Shown: positions 7,494 through 17,855, counted from the stretch's first letter. The stretch is DNA of 64,000 bases from Pseudomonas fluorescens (GCF_902497855.1 NZ_CABVHU010000008.1:1-64000), one strand, 5' to 3'. The notes: generated by a model from the sequence alone, not told the origin. Translations and numbers: made by a program.

Positions 7494-8525
7494 TTACAGG
7501 AGGTTTGGCGCCGGCGCCGGATCAATCTGCGCCCAATGCGAAGTATCCTCGCGATGGGCCTGCAAGTACGGCAGCACCGCCGCCAGCAACGGCGTCTTGA
7601 ACGCTTCCTGGAATCGATGGGCCAGTCCCGGAATCAGCTTCAATTGGCTGCCGCGAATATGCGCCGCCAGGTGCACACCATGCATGACCGGCAACAACGG
7701 ATCGGCGGTGCCATGCACCACCAGCGTCGGCAGTCGCAATCGGTTGAGCAGCGCCACCCGGCTCGGCTCGGCGAGGATCGCCATGATCTGGCGCTTCACG
7801 CCCTCGGGATTGAACGCCCGGTCGTAGGACAGCGCCGCCTGCTGCAACAGCGCCTGCCGATCGTCGCTCACTGTCGGACTGCCCAACGCTGCGAGCAAAT
7901 CGGCCTGCTGCTCGAGCGCCACTTCGCGATTGGGCGCGCCTCGGCGCGAAAGGAGCTGCACCAACGCCGCGCTCGGTGCCGGCAAGCCTTCGGCACCGGA
8001 GCTGGTCATGATCAGGGTCAGGCTTTCGACCCGTTGCGGCGCCATGGCCGCCATATGCTGGGCGATCATCCCGCCCATGCTCGCGCCCAGCACGTGGAAC
8101 TGCTCGACGTGCAAGGCATCCATCAGTCCGAAGGCATCGTCCGCCATATCGGTCAGGGTGTACGGTGCCGCTACTGGCAGTCCGAGTTTGTAGCGCAGCA
8201 CTTCGAACGTCAGGTTGGCATCGACCGGCGCTTGCCGCCAGGTGGACAGACCAACATCGCGATTGTCATAACGGATCACCCGAAAACCCTGCTGACACAG
8301 CGCAACCACCACCTCGTCCGGCCAGTGGATCAACTGCCCGCCCAGGCCCATGACCAACAACAATGCCGGATCCGACGCACGGCCGATGCTCTGGTACGCC
8401 AGGCTTACCTGCGCCAGATCGACCCGTTCGGTCGGAACGTTCACCTCACAACGAGACGCCGCCAGGGAAGGCAGGCTGAACAGCGCGGCCAGGAACATGA
8501 CCGCAGAAAAAAACAAAGCACGCAT
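7494..8525 (-). CDS. Exported alpha/beta hydrolase
   Basis: This is a 343-residue alpha/beta-hydrolase-fold protein. The N-terminus MRALFFSAVMFLAALFSLPSLAA is a Sec signal peptide, so it acts outside the cytoplasm. The oxyanion region reads LLVMGLGGQLIHWP, the nucleophile elbow is GASMGG with Ser149, the acid is probably the Asp of HGTADPLLP and the base the His of IPGLAHRF. The substrate is unknown; esterases, lipases and haloperoxidase-like enzymes share this pattern. It is transcribed towards aauR and divergently from the giant effector gene, with no partner gene. Confidence 0.8.
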   Translation of the reverse strand: MRALFFSAVMFLAALFSLPSLAASRCEVNVPTERVDLAQVSLAYQSIGRASDPALLLVMGLGGQLIHWPDEVVVALCQQGFRVIRYDNRDVGLSTWRQAPVDANLTFEVLRYKLGLPVAAPYTLTDMADDAFGLMDALHVEQFHVLGASMGGMIAQHMAAMAPQRVESLTLIMTSSGAEGLPAPSAALVQLLSRRGAPNREVALEQQADLLAALGSPTVSDDRQALLQQAALSYDRAFNPEGVKRQIMAILAEPSRVALLNRLRLPTLVVHGTADPLLPVMHGVHLAAHIRGSQLKLIPGLAHRFQEAFKTPLLAAVLPYLQAHREDTSHWAQIDPAPAPNLL

Positions 8526-8732
8526 GAAAAAACACCAAAACGCAGAACCCCAGTAGAGCGCGAGTCTGATGATATTCGTTCAAGCGCGCTGCCACAGTTG
8601 CGTGACAGTTTGATGAATATCGCTGAATGGTCGGTGCGGTAACTATGTAGTGCCTATGCCCGGCAGGACTTGCCTTAAATGGCTCGCTCAAGGAGTGGAA
8701 ACCGCCGCTCCACCACTGCGAGCCCTATTGCC

Positions 8733-11700
8733 ATGACCGACAGACTGCTTTTCGACAGCCCCTTTCCGGTGCCGGCTGTCATACCGCCCTTTTCCCCGAT
8801 GTCCTTCCTCCCGGACGTAAGCCTGTTTCTGAAGGCTTCGGCACGCTGGCGCGAAAGCAGCCAAAGCTTGCGTGAGCTGATGGCCGACAGTCCGGGCATC
8901 CGCGACACGCTCGAGCAACTGCTCAAACAGCAACTGGACCTGGACGGGCAGCACGCCGGCTTGCTGTTTGCCGCCACCGATCAGCAACCGGAACGATTTG
9001 TCAGCTTTACCCAGGCCTGCGCCTTCGTCCTGCAACACCCGACACTGGAGACGACACTGGATCAGGACTGCACGGTGAGCGGTCTGAATCAAAGCCACGC
9101 CTTGTCGTCCCTGACCCCGCTGCAAATGCTCGAACGACTGAAGACGCTTGACCCGGTGCAGGCGCACAGCGACCGCTGGGCGACCTTCTGGGACCAGCGT
9201 GCTCCCGGCACGGCGGTATCGCGAAAAGAGCGGGCCCTGCAGCTGTACCGTCAGCATTTCGAAGCCGCGGCCCACCTGGCACTGGCCCGAAAAATACTGA
9301 CGGCAGAACAGTTCAAACCCCTGCAGCTGCTTATCGACCCGCCTGTGGGCGCGCTGGCGCTGGACAACCAGCCCGTCCACACCGAGCAACTGGCGCTGAT
9401 CTTGAGCAACGGCAGCAGGATCAAACCCAAAGGTGCGTGGGTCATCAGCGTGGGGGACCCGGCAACGGTCGCCCAATGGCTGTATCTGCCCAGCCGGCCG
9501 GTGGCCATCCAGCGATTCAACACCCGCAGCGACATGGAAACCTGGCTGTCCCGGCAGACCCTCGTCCCTACCGGCTTGCCCACCGACAACATTCGCTATG
9601 AATACACCGCCAGCACCGACCCTATGGGCGTGGGTGCCAGCGAGCTGTTTGCGGATCGGTCGCAATCCCAGGTCACCAGCCTGCGGCATCGAACGCCCGG
9701 CCAATCCGGGCTGGCGGCGCATGGCGCGCAATCGCTGGTCCAGGCCGACCGGATAGACCAACAGCGCAGCCACCTCACCGTCTTCGCCTCCCCTCCCAGG
9801 CTGGAAGCTGGCGATGACGGTACCGATCAGGCATCGCTGTTCGGCAGCCTTTATGCCGATATCCCCTGGTCCTTGCGTCAGGCGGCACTGAAAAAACAGC
9901 GCGATGCACTGGAAACACTGGTGGAAGAGGCTGGCGAGGGTGAGGGCCTGAAAACGTTCAAGGACTCGCTCAAAGCTCTGGAAACCGCCGAACAAGCGGC
10001 TGACAAGGCTGCTTCTGGATTGCTCAATCGGTCGCGAGTAGCGGATCTGGTCTCTTTCCAGAGTGATTTCACCGCCCTGCACAGCGCGCACAAGGCCGGA
10101 CTGCAGGCCGAGGTCGCACTGCAACTGGCGCTCAAACAACTGGATGAGGATGAATACACGCTGCTCAAGGCCCTGCTGGATACCCCCGACGATCCCGGCC
10201 CAGACCCGGTGGCGGCCAGTCTGTCCCTGTCGATGACCGAACAGGAGAGTGACACACCCACGGTCACCGCCCAGGAACTCAAAGGCGCGTTTATCGTGAC
10301 CCGCGCGGATGCGCTCGCCGATGCCGACTCGCCGCACAGCGTGCTGCTCTACTGGATCGGCACCGGTGGTGGCTTGCAACGGTTCGCCAACCGTCGCGAG
10401 CTGGAACGCCAGATATTCAAGATCCACGATCAGAACAACGGATTGACGGTGCGGCCGAAAAAAATCACCGGCGACGCGCTTTTGTATGGCCTGGATCAAT
10501 TGACCAGCGACTTCGAAGAACAAGCCGGTGCAATACGCCAGCGTCACGTCGCGGCGGCCGCGGACGACCAACGTAACGAACAACTGGACATTCTGCGCAA
10601 ACGCGCACTGGCCACCCTGCAGGTACCGGTGCATGCCGCCAGAAACCAGGCCTTCGCCCATCTGCAGGAGCAAAGCCAAAGCGCTACCCTTGCCTCCAGC
10701 CTGCCGGACTGGCTCAGAAAACTGACAGAGAACGAGCGTAACGGTCTCAAGGGCCTGATCGAGGCCTATATCCCGGCGATGAAACACAGTCACGCGCTCA
10801 TGACCATCGCCCTGGAACCCCGTGATGATTTCACCCGTAAACACTTGCACGCCCGTCTGCGCAAGGACTTCGCAATCGAGGGCAGTTTCGAGGTGCGGAT
10901 CGATTTGCCTGATTCCGTAAAATGGGAAAAGCAATTCGATCCCGCGCCTGGACAGTCTGGCTATAAGCTCGCGCTGATTCCCAGTGCCACGCGCAGCAAA
11001 ATGCCCCTGGATGAGTTGGCGCAACTCAACATCGACAACACCCCGTCGATGAACCTGGAGCCGCTTTCACTGCGCTTGAGCTTCATGCGGGTGGAGGTCA
11101 CGACGGCAGATGCAACCGAACGTCAGACCCTGACAAGCGGCATCACCCGTGACTACCTGAAACGCGTGCTGCCGGAACTGGACCTGCCCAAGGCCTACGA
11201 ACAGCTGATCCGCGACGCTTTCATGGGGGCCACCACCGAGTCCGTCTTCGTCAGGGAGCATCGCCGGGCAAGTCTGATCGAACCTTGGAGTCTGATGTTG
11301 AAGTTGCAGGGTGAATTCGCGCGCCTGCAACAACACATCGACCACAACGACCTGAACACCCTGAAGATCGCCATCGAAGCCACCACCCCCCAAGCGTGGA
11401 AAGCCGATGGCAAGCGCATCGTATTGCTGCCGGCCTGCTTGAACCCGGGTGGCGAGGACACGCCCAATGAAGGCCCCGTCACGTTGTCGGGTGTGACCTT
11501 CATCGAAGAACAGATCAGCGCAACAACGTTGCTGTACCTGCCAGACAGCCCCGACGGCCAATTCCTGCGCCGCTACGACAGCCTGGAAGCCGCGCGCAAG
11601 GCCCTGTTCAATCTGTGCGCGCATGACAAATGGGTGACCTACCTGGCGGGCAGGGCCTTGCAGGGCAGCGTACGGGCTCATGAAAGCCGCATCAATCAGG

Positions 11701-14294
11701 CCATGCTGAAAAACTTCGACGCATTGATCGGTGTCGGCGTGAGCTGGCCGGCCACCACCTCACTGGCCGCCCACCTGCTCAATGCGCATATGGGGCGCCT
11801 AATCGAGGCCCATCGGGGTACCTCCCGCTCCAATGATGCGCTGTACATGGAGCGTTACGCCTTGAAAGGCCCGCGCGCCTTCAATTACATAAAAATGGCG
11901 ATGGGCATGCTGCCCTTCATTGGCAGCGCTTTCGCCTTCTACGATGCCTGGACCAGCGCGAACCAGGCGGTGGCGGCCTTTTTGCGAGGAGAGGTGGGCG
12001 ATGGCCTGGCGGAGGTCGAATCGATGCTGGTGTCGCTGATCGACGCCGCCATGGATCTGCTGCCTGGCGAAGTGGCATTCTCGGTCTTTTCCCAAGCGGC
12101 TCGCTCACTCACGCGCACTCGCCAGCTTCAGCGGCTGGCCAGACATGTACCCGCGATGCATGGCCTCTCGCAACGTCAAGCGCGACACGCCGTGGCACGC
12201 TTCGCCGATTACGATTATGAAAAACCGATCTCGCTCTCAAGCGTGCAGCCCGCCACTCACGGCCCCTACCGAGGTATTTACCGGCATGCCGACGGTGACT
12301 TCATCGTCCGCCAGGGCCGCATCTTCCAGGTGGAACTCAGCAAGGATGCACGCAGCTGGCGTTTGTCCGGCAATACGCGAAAGACCTACAAGCAGCCCAT
12401 CGCCCTGGATGAAACAGGCCATTGGGACACCTGGTACGGCGTCTATGGGACGACCCTCGAAGGCGGCGTACTCGGTGGCGGACAAGTACTCGGGCACGTG
12501 GCCGATACCTTCGATGCACTCTGGCCACAGGCTATTCGTCAACGGCTGCCACGCTGGTGGACGGATCGCATCATCTATCGTCGTCGACAAACACTGACTG
12601 AAGGCATACCCGTCAAAAGCGCACAACTGAAACGCCAGGTAATACAGGCCAACGAACTCCTCGACTTGTTTGGCTCCGGTGATGAAGCCTCCAAACGCTC
12701 GCTGATTCAGGCAGTCGACACGGCGACCACCCATGATATAACCCAGGCCAAGGAGCTGTTTGGGGAATGTGCAGAGCTTTTGGAGTCGCCTGCCTTAACC
12801 CGCGAGGTTCGCAGAAGCCTTCAGGAGTCGAAGAGCAACTCGGCGACGTTAATCGTAGACAGGTTCAGTATTCAAACCGATCTACGCCAACGACGGATCA
12901 CGATGCTTGAAGAGCACATCGAAGACATCAGGTTAAAAATATTATCCTCCGGCGAATTTGACGAATTACTTCGTCTTATGAACCTGCGTCAGAGCAACTT
13001 TTCGAAAGTACTACAGGAGCTTGAGGGCCTTGGAACAGCCTTCCAGGAAATTGAAGCCTGGCTCCGGCATGTGACCGATGACAAGCAATTGATTGCGATC
13101 AACTCCCGTCTCAAGGGCCTGGATCGAGAACGTCGTTTGGAGAGGCTGCCATTTGAAAAAGCCCGCCCATTGCTTGATCTCATCAGCCATTACAACGATA
13201 TAGCCGATGTATCCTGGACATACTTGCACTCGCAGATGAGGGAGTCGCGCATCAAGCTTTATCGAGCCCTGATCGCGCAAGAGGAGCTGACCATCACCAG
13301 CGTCACCCTGTCTCAACGCAATGCCATTCTGAACGACTCCCTCAATACCTATGATGAGTTTATGCTCAACCTGCGCATATGGCCTGCCGGCTACCCTCAA
13401 CACTTCAATCTGAAATATCGTCAGCCGCTGCTGGATATTGTCGAGGGAATGAGTGAGAAAGCTCGGACAACCCTGATGAAATCACTCTTCCGGCCTAAAA
13501 AAGCCACCCGAAAAGTCTTCGAAACAGAAGACGGTAAACTATTGATAGGTAAAGAGATCGCCTCGAACAGCGGCAACAGGCGATACGCCATCGAACATGC
13601 CAGTGATCACGTCGAAACCTGGGAGGAAAAAAGCAGCGGTAAATGCCAAGTCATTGAAGATACATCGCCGCCCCCACCCGTCCGTGCTCAAGATAATGTG
13701 AAATCATTAGTGTCCGAAGCCAGAAATAGACTGGCTAAGGTTCAGTCCTACGTCGCGACGGTAGAGGGATACGCACGACAAGGCATGTTACCTGTCAGCC
13801 TTGATGGCATGATGGTCAGCGAAGCAGCAGAACTCACGCAGCGCTCAAACCGCATAGAACGCCTTGACGGTCAGGAAGCGCTAATTGCCCGACTGCGCGA
13901 AAAGGCCACTGAACTCACCGCCAGCGGGCGTGCAATGCGTACCTCGCAGTCCCTGATCAGTAAAAACCCTACCGACGGCATGCTGGCTGACCTGATTGAC
14001 CAAAAAGCGGTGGAGATCCGTAAATACGCGCCACTCAAAAACTTGAGTAAACCGAAAAAACGAGCCGACTATATGCAGGAATACGAAGTCTGGGACCTGA
14101 CGCAAACACCACCCAAGGTGCTGTGGTATGCCCACTTCCATTACACCACGGCCACACCCGCGTTCCGCAAATTCGAGGAAGCCCATTTGAAGCTAGCGGA
14201 ACACCGTTTTCTGACCCGCGCTGACAACCCCGAACTGCCTGAAGGAAAAATCGGTGAACGATCAGTGGTGCTCCCGCACTTCGAAAATCTCTGA
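8733..14294 (+). CDS. Giant dermonecrotic-toxin-like (DUF6543-type) protein, effector candidate 1
   Basis: This is a protein of about 1853 residues without a recognisable signal peptide. The body resembles the Pseudomonas family annotated as dermonecrotic toxin-like. A helical module starts near residue 657 (LPDWLRKLTENERNGLKGLI), followed by a YLPDSPDGQFLRRY segment and a hydrophobic stretch MGMLPFIGSAFAFYDAW near 1057, then a beta-rich part (GIYRHADGDFIVRQGRIFQVEL). The last 500 residues are mostly helical with coiled-coil character, match no enzyme I know, and come from visibly more AT-rich DNA (about 12.7-14.1 kb). A basic KPKKR lies near residue 1773. It shares layout with the proteins at 23920-27768 and 31433-36568. 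An in-frame ATG at 8679 exists, but its extension is Arg/Ser-rich and unlike the sibling starts, so I prefer 8733. Function is inferred from family only. Confidence 0.65.
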   Translation: MTDRLLFDSPFPVPAVIPPFSPMSFLPDVSLFLKASARWRESSQSLRELMADSPGIRDTLEQLLKQQLDLDGQHAGLLFAATDQQPERFVSFTQACAFVLQHPTLETTLDQDCTVSGLNQSHALSSLTPLQMLERLKTLDPVQAHSDRWATFWDQRAPGTAVSRKERALQLYRQHFEAAAHLALARKILTAEQFKPLQLLIDPPVGALALDNQPVHTEQLALILSNGSRIKPKGAWVISVGDPATVAQWLYLPSRPVAIQRFNTRSDMETWLSRQTLVPTGLPTDNIRYEYTASTDPMGVGASELFADRSQSQVTSLRHRTPGQSGLAAHGAQSLVQADRIDQQRSHLTVFASPPRLEAGDDGTDQASLFGSLYADIPWSLRQAALKKQRDALETLVEEAGEGEGLKTFKDSLKALETAEQAADKAASGLLNRSRVADLVSFQSDFTALHSAHKAGLQAEVALQLALKQLDEDEYTLLKALLDTPDDPGPDPVAASLSLSMTEQESDTPTVTAQELKGAFIVTRADALADADSPHSVLLYWIGTGGGLQRFANRRELERQIFKIHDQNNGLTVRPKKITGDALLYGLDQLTSDFEEQAGAIRQRHVAAAADDQRNEQLDILRKRALATLQVPVHAARNQAFAHLQEQSQSATLASSLPDWLRKLTENERNGLKGLIEAYIPAMKHSHALMTIALEPRDDFTRKHLHARLRKDFAIEGSFEVRIDLPDSVKWEKQFDPAPGQSGYKLALIPSATRSKMPLDELAQLNIDNTPSMNLEPLSLRLSFMRVEVTTADATERQTLTSGITRDYLKRVLPELDLPKAYEQLIRDAFMGATTESVFVREHRRASLIEPWSLMLKLQGEFARLQQHIDHNDLNTLKIAIEATTPQAWKADGKRIVLLPACLNPGGEDTPNEGPVTLSGVTFIEEQISATTLLYLPDSPDGQFLRRYDSLEAARKALFNLCAHDKWVTYLAGRALQGSVRAHESRINQAMLKNFDALIGVGVSWPATTSLAAHLLNAHMGRLIEAHRGTSRSNDALYMERYALKGPRAFNYIKMAMGMLPFIGSAFAFYDAWTSANQAVAAFLRGEVGDGLAEVESMLVSLIDAAMDLLPGEVAFSVFSQAARSLTRTRQLQRLARHVPAMHGLSQRQARHAVARFADYDYEKPISLSSVQPATHGPYRGIYRHADGDFIVRQGRIFQVELSKDARSWRLSGNTRKTYKQPIALDETGHWDTWYGVYGTTLEGGVLGGGQVLGHVADTFDALWPQAIRQRLPRWWTDRIIYRRRQTLTEGIPVKSAQLKRQVIQANELLDLFGSGDEASKRSLIQAVDTATTHDITQAKELFGECAELLESPALTREVRRSLQESKSNSATLIVDRFSIQTDLRQRRITMLEEHIEDIRLKILSSGEFDELLRLMNLRQSNFSKVLQELEGLGTAFQEIEAWLRHVTDDKQLIAINSRLKGLDRERRLERLPFEKARPLLDLISHYNDIADVSWTYLHSQMRESRIKLYRALIAQEELTITSVTLSQRNAILNDSLNTYDEFMLNLRIWPAGYPQHFNLKYRQPLLDIVEGMSEKARTTLMKSLFRPKKATRKVFETEDGKLLIGKEIASNSGNRRYAIEHASDHVETWEEKSSGKCQVIEDTSPPPPVRAQDNVKSLVSEARNRLAKVQSYVATVEGYARQGMLPVSLDGMMVSEAAELTQRSNRIERLDGQEALIARLREKATELTASGRAMRTSQSLISKNPTDGMLADLIDQKAVEIRKYAPLKNLSKPKKRADYMQEYEVWDLTQTPPKVLWYAHFHYTTATPAFRKFEEAHLKLAEHRFLTRADNPELPEGKIGERSVVLPHFENL

Positions 14295-14340
14295 TTTCGA
14301 GACATGAGCGGGTTTGCCTGACGCCATGGGGTAAGCAGGA

Positions 14341-14367
14341 CCTGTGGGAGCGAGTTCGCCCCACAGG
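14341..14367. terminator. Stem-loop between convergent genes
   Basis: CCTGTGGG and CCCCACAGG form an inverted repeat around a short loop, followed by TTT on the + strand. It lies between the stop codons of the effector gene and metE and may end either transcript. The T-run is short, so it could instead be a decayed REP half-pair. Confidence 0.45.
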
Positions 14368-14417
14368 TTTCGCACTTCAACCGCCACGCGCGGAGTAACT
14401 AGTTGCCTTGCGCTGCT

Positions 14418-16730
14418 TTACGCCAATCGACTGCGCAACTGCCGCGCCGCCGCCACCATGTTCACCAACGCGGCCTCAGTCTCAGGCCATGCGCGGGTTT
14501 TCAGACCGCAGTCCGGGTTGACCCACAGCCGCTCGGCCGGAATCCGCTTCACCGCCTTGCTCATCAACTTGACCATTTCGGTCGTGTCCGGCACCCGTGG
14601 CGAGTGGATGTCGTAGACGCCCGGGCCGATGTCGTTCGGGTAGTCGAAGGCTTTGAAGGCCTCCAGCAATTCCATGTCCGAGCGCGAGGTTTCGATGGTG
14701 ATCACGTCGGCGTCCATGGCCGCGATGGCCTGGATCACATCATTGAATTCGCTGTAGCACATGTGGGTATGGATCTGGGTTTCGTCGCGCACACCGGAGG
14801 CACTCAGGCGGAACGCTTCCACGGCCCAATCCAGATATTCCTGCCATTGTGCGCGTCGCAGCGGCAGGCCTTCACGGAAGGCGGCTTCGTCGATCTGCAC
14901 GATCTTGATGCCGGCGGCTTCCAGGTCCAGCACTTCATCACGCAGGGCCAGGGCCAGTTGTTGCGCCTGGATTTTGCGCGAGACATCTTCACGGGGGAAC
15001 GACCACATCAGCATGGTCACGGGACCGGTCAGCATGCCTTTCATGACTTTTTCGGTCAGGCTCTGTGCGTAGGTGATCCAGTCGACAGTCATGGCGGCGG
15101 GACGGCTCAGGTCGCCATAGATGATCGCCGGTTTGACGCAGCGCGAGCCGTAGCTCTGGACCCAGCCGAACCGGGTGAAGGCATAACCATCGAGCTGCTC
15201 GGCGAAGTACTCGACCATGTCGTTGCGCTCGGCTTCACCGTGCACCAGCACATCCAGGCCCAGGCGTTCCTGGACTTGCACGGCGTGGCGGATTTCGCTG
15301 TGCATCGCGTCGGTGTAATCGTTGGCCGACAGCTTGCCTTGCTTGAAGGCCTGACGCGCCAGACGGATCGAACCGGTCTGCGGGAATGAACCTATGGTCG
15401 TCGTCGGGAAGACCGGCAGTTTCAGCCGGGCACGCTGCTGCTCGATACGTTTGGCAAACGGCGAATGGCGTTGGCTGTCCGCGGTGCCAATGGCATTGAT
15501 GCGCGCTTGCACCTCGGCTTTATGGATACGAGGCGACTCGGCACGGCTCGCCTGAACGGCACGGCTTTCGGCCAGGGCGGCTTGCACCTTGGGCGATTGC
15601 GGATCGTTGAGGGCATCACGCAGCACCGCGATCTCACCGCATTTTTGCACGGCAAACGCCAACCAGCTTTTCAGTTCCGGATCGAGTTTGTCTTCGCGCT
15701 CCAGGTCCACCGGGCTGTGCAGCAGCGAGCAGGAACTGCTGACCCACAGGTTGTCGCCAAAGCGCTCCTGGGCAAATTGCAATTGCGCCAGCACCGGCTC
15801 CAGCTCACAACGCCAGACGTTGCGCCCATTGACCAGGCCTACCGAGAGAATCTTGTAGGTCGGCAGGCGATCGAGTACGTGCAGCAGTTGATCCGGCGCA
15901 CGCACTGCGTCGATGTGCAGGCCTTGAACCGGCAGGCCGACCGCCAGGCCGAGGTTGTCTTGCAGACCGCTGAAGTAGGTCGCCACCAGCTTTTTCAGCG
16001 GTGAGTATTGCAGGATGTGATAAGCGCGTTCGAAGGCGTTTTTCCACTCCTGTGGCAGATCGAGGGTCAGGATCGGTTCGTCGATCTGTACCCATTCCAC
16101 ACCTTGCCCGGCGAGACGGCCGAGGATTTCGTTGTAGACCGGGAGCAGGCGTTCCAGCAGGTCGAGTTTGTCGAAGTCGTTGCCCTTAGCCTTGCCCAGC
16201 CACAGGTAAGTGAGTGGGCCGATGATCACCGGTTTGACGTTGTGACCTAGGGCTTTGGCCTCATCGACTTCATCGAACAACTGTTCCCAGCTCAGTTTGA
16301 ACTGCTGGTCCGCGCTGAACTCCGGGACCAGGTAGTGGTAGTTGGTGTCGAACCACTTGGTCAGTTCCTGGGCGTATTGCGCCTTGCCGTGTTCACCGCC
16401 GCAGCAGCTCGCAGTAGCGCCACGGGCCATGGCAAACAAGGTGTCGAGGGTCGGCAGGCCGCGTTCATTTCTGGCGCTGTCGAAACGCTCGGGGATCACG
16501 CCGAAGGTCAGGGAATGGGTCAGGACCTGGTCGTACCAGGCAAAGTCACCCACCGGCAGCAGGTCGATGCCGGCGTCTTTCTGCACTTGCCAGTGGTTGG
16601 CGCGCAGCTGGCGACCGACGCCTTTCAAGGCGTCCTGGTCGAGATCGCCCTTCCAGTAGGCTTCGAGGGCTTTTTTCAGTTCGCGGTCAGCGCCGATGCG
16701 CGGGAAACCCAGTGTGTGTGCCAAGGCCAT
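14418..16730 (-). CDS. metE: Cobalamin-independent methionine synthase
   Basis: This 770-residue enzyme transfers the methyl group from 5-methyltetrahydropteroyltri-glutamate to homocysteine in the cytoplasm. The N-terminal half begins MALAHTLGFPRIGADRELKK. The catalytic C-terminal half has the zinc-ligand segments HTHMCYSEFND and VNPDCGLKTR. I chose ATG 16730 because GGAGAG lies 10 bases upstream and the FPRIG motif then falls at the usual position; longer starts at 16748 and 16796 lack a ribosome binding site. It is divergent from metR, the classic arrangement for MetR/homocysteine activation. Confidence 0.96.
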   Translation of the reverse strand: MALAHTLGFPRIGADRELKKALEAYWKGDLDQDALKGVGRQLRANHWQVQKDAGIDLLPVGDFAWYDQVLTHSLTFGVIPERFDSARNERGLPTLDTLFAMARGATASCCGGEHGKAQYAQELTKWFDTNYHYLVPEFSADQQFKLSWEQLFDEVDEAKALGHNVKPVIIGPLTYLWLGKAKGNDFDKLDLLERLLPVYNEILGRLAGQGVEWVQIDEPILTLDLPQEWKNAFERAYHILQYSPLKKLVATYFSGLQDNLGLAVGLPVQGLHIDAVRAPDQLLHVLDRLPTYKILSVGLVNGRNVWRCELEPVLAQLQFAQERFGDNLWVSSSCSLLHSPVDLEREDKLDPELKSWLAFAVQKCGEIAVLRDALNDPQSPKVQAALAESRAVQASRAESPRIHKAEVQARINAIGTADSQRHSPFAKRIEQQRARLKLPVFPTTTIGSFPQTGSIRLARQAFKQGKLSANDYTDAMHSEIRHAVQVQERLGLDVLVHGEAERNDMVEYFAEQLDGYAFTRFGWVQSYGSRCVKPAIIYGDLSRPAAMTVDWITYAQSLTEKVMKGMLTGPVTMLMWSFPREDVSRKIQAQQLALALRDEVLDLEAAGIKIVQIDEAAFREGLPLRRAQWQEYLDWAVEAFRLSASGVRDETQIHTHMCYSEFNDVIQAIAAMDADVITIETSRSDMELLEAFKAFDYPNDIGPGVYDIHSPRVPDTTEMVKLMSKAVKRIPAERLWVNPDCGLKTRAWPETEAALVNMVAAARQLRSRLA

Positions 16731-16795
16731 GTTGAAATTTCTCTCCATAAAAGTTGCTGTAAAACATGGCGCTATTGTCGACAGCAAACCCAACA

Positions 16796-16808
16796 TGAGA
16801 CAAACTCA
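16796..16808. promoter_or_regulatory. Putative MetR operator in the metE-metR intergenic region
   Basis: TGAG-ACAAA-CTCA is a perfect inverted repeat with a 5-base spacer and resembles the MetR consensus TGAA-N5-TTCA. It lies between the divergent metE and metR starts, where a LysR-type regulator would activate metE and repress itself. Confidence 0.5.
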
Positions 16809-16850
16809 ACCTTTTCGTGTTGATCACAAGTTTTCCTCATGGAGCCCCCG

Positions 16851-17768
16851 GTGCTTGAAATCCGTCACCTGAAGACCCTGCATGCCTTGCGCGAAGCTGA
16901 CAGCCTGGTCGATGCCGCCGATCGGCTGCACCTGACCCAGTCGGCCCTGTCCCACCAGTTCAAGGAGTTGGAGGAGCGCATGGGCATGCCGCTGTTCGTG
17001 CGCAAGACCAAACCGGTGCGCTTCACCAGTGCCGGATTGCGCCTGCTGCAATTGGCCGATGCCACCCTGCCGCTACTGCGTGGCGCCGAGCGCGACATCG
17101 CGCGGCTGGCCGGTGGCACCGCGGGGCGTTTACACATGGCGATCGAGTGCCACAGTTGCTTCCAGTGGCTGATGCCGACCATCGACCAGTTCCGCGATGC
17201 CTGGCCGGAAGTCGAACTGGACCTGGCCTCGGGCTTCTCTTTCGCGCCGCTGCCGGCCCTGGCGCGCGGCGACCTGGACCTGGTGGTGACCTCCGACCCG
17301 CTGGAACTGGCCGGGATCACCTATGTGCCGCTGTTCACCTATGAAGCGATGCTCGCGGTGGCCAACCAGCACCCGTTGGCGGGCAAAGCCTACATTGTCC
17401 CGGAAGACCTGCTGACGGAAACGCTGATCACCTACCCGGTGGAGCGTGATCGGCTGGACATCTTCACCCGCTTCCTGGAACCGGCCGACATCGAACCGGC
17501 CCAGGTCCGCACCTCGGAACTGACGGTGATGATGATGCAACTGGTGGCCAGTGGACGCGGGGTGTGTGGCATGCCGCATTGGGCGCTGCATGAATACAGC
17601 TCACGTGGTTATGTGAAGGCCAAGCGCCTCGGAGAGAAGGGGTTGTTTGCGACCTTGTATGCGGGGATTCGTGCCGACATGCTGGATGCACCGTACATGC
17701 GCGACTTTTTGCTGACGGCCAAGGACACGTCGTTCTCGACCCTGGATGGCGTCAGCGCGGTTCGTTAG
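16851..17768 (+). CDS. metR: LysR-type regulator of methionine synthesis
   Basis: This LysR-family regulator has about 305 residues. The N-terminal winged helix reads LEIRHLKTLHALREADSLV and LTQSALSHQFKELEERMG, close to known MetR proteins; the remainder is the periplasmic-binding-like effector domain that senses homocysteine. I chose GTG 16851 because GGAG sits 6 bases upstream and the protein then starts at the conserved LEIRHLK; ATG 16839 would add four residues (MEPP). It is divergent from metE. Confidence 0.9.
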   Translation: MLEIRHLKTLHALREADSLVDAADRLHLTQSALSHQFKELEERMGMPLFVRKTKPVRFTSAGLRLLQLADATLPLLRGAERDIARLAGGTAGRLHMAIECHSCFQWLMPTIDQFRDAWPEVELDLASGFSFAPLPALARGDLDLVVTSDPLELAGITYVPLFTYEAMLAVANQHPLAGKAYIVPEDLLTETLITYPVERDRLDIFTRFLEPADIEPAQVRTSELTVMMMQLVASGRGVCGMPHWALHEYSSRGYVKAKRLGEKGLFATLYAGIRADMLDAPYMRDFLLTAKDTSFSTLDGVSAVR

Positions 17769-17784
17769 CACACCACAAACCTGT

Positions 17785-17855
17785 GTAGGAGCGAGGCTTG
17801 CCCGCGAAGGCGTCTTCACTGGCGCCAAGAGCTTCGCGGGCAAGCCTCGCTCCTA
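17785..17855. repeat. REPIN (short, GAGGCTTGCCCGCG type)
   Basis: GTAGGAGCGAGGCTTGCCCG and its inverse at the right end enclose a short loop. The core GCGAGGCTTGCCCGCG differs from the GCTGGCTTGCCAGC core of most other repeats in the window, so it belongs to a second REP subclass. It sits between the convergent metR and lysE-like genes. Confidence 0.8.

Noticed and set aside
8688..11024. 778-codon frame opposite effector candidate 1
   Set aside because: The composition is typical of antisense reading in high-GC DNA; the + strand frame is longer and has sibling genes.
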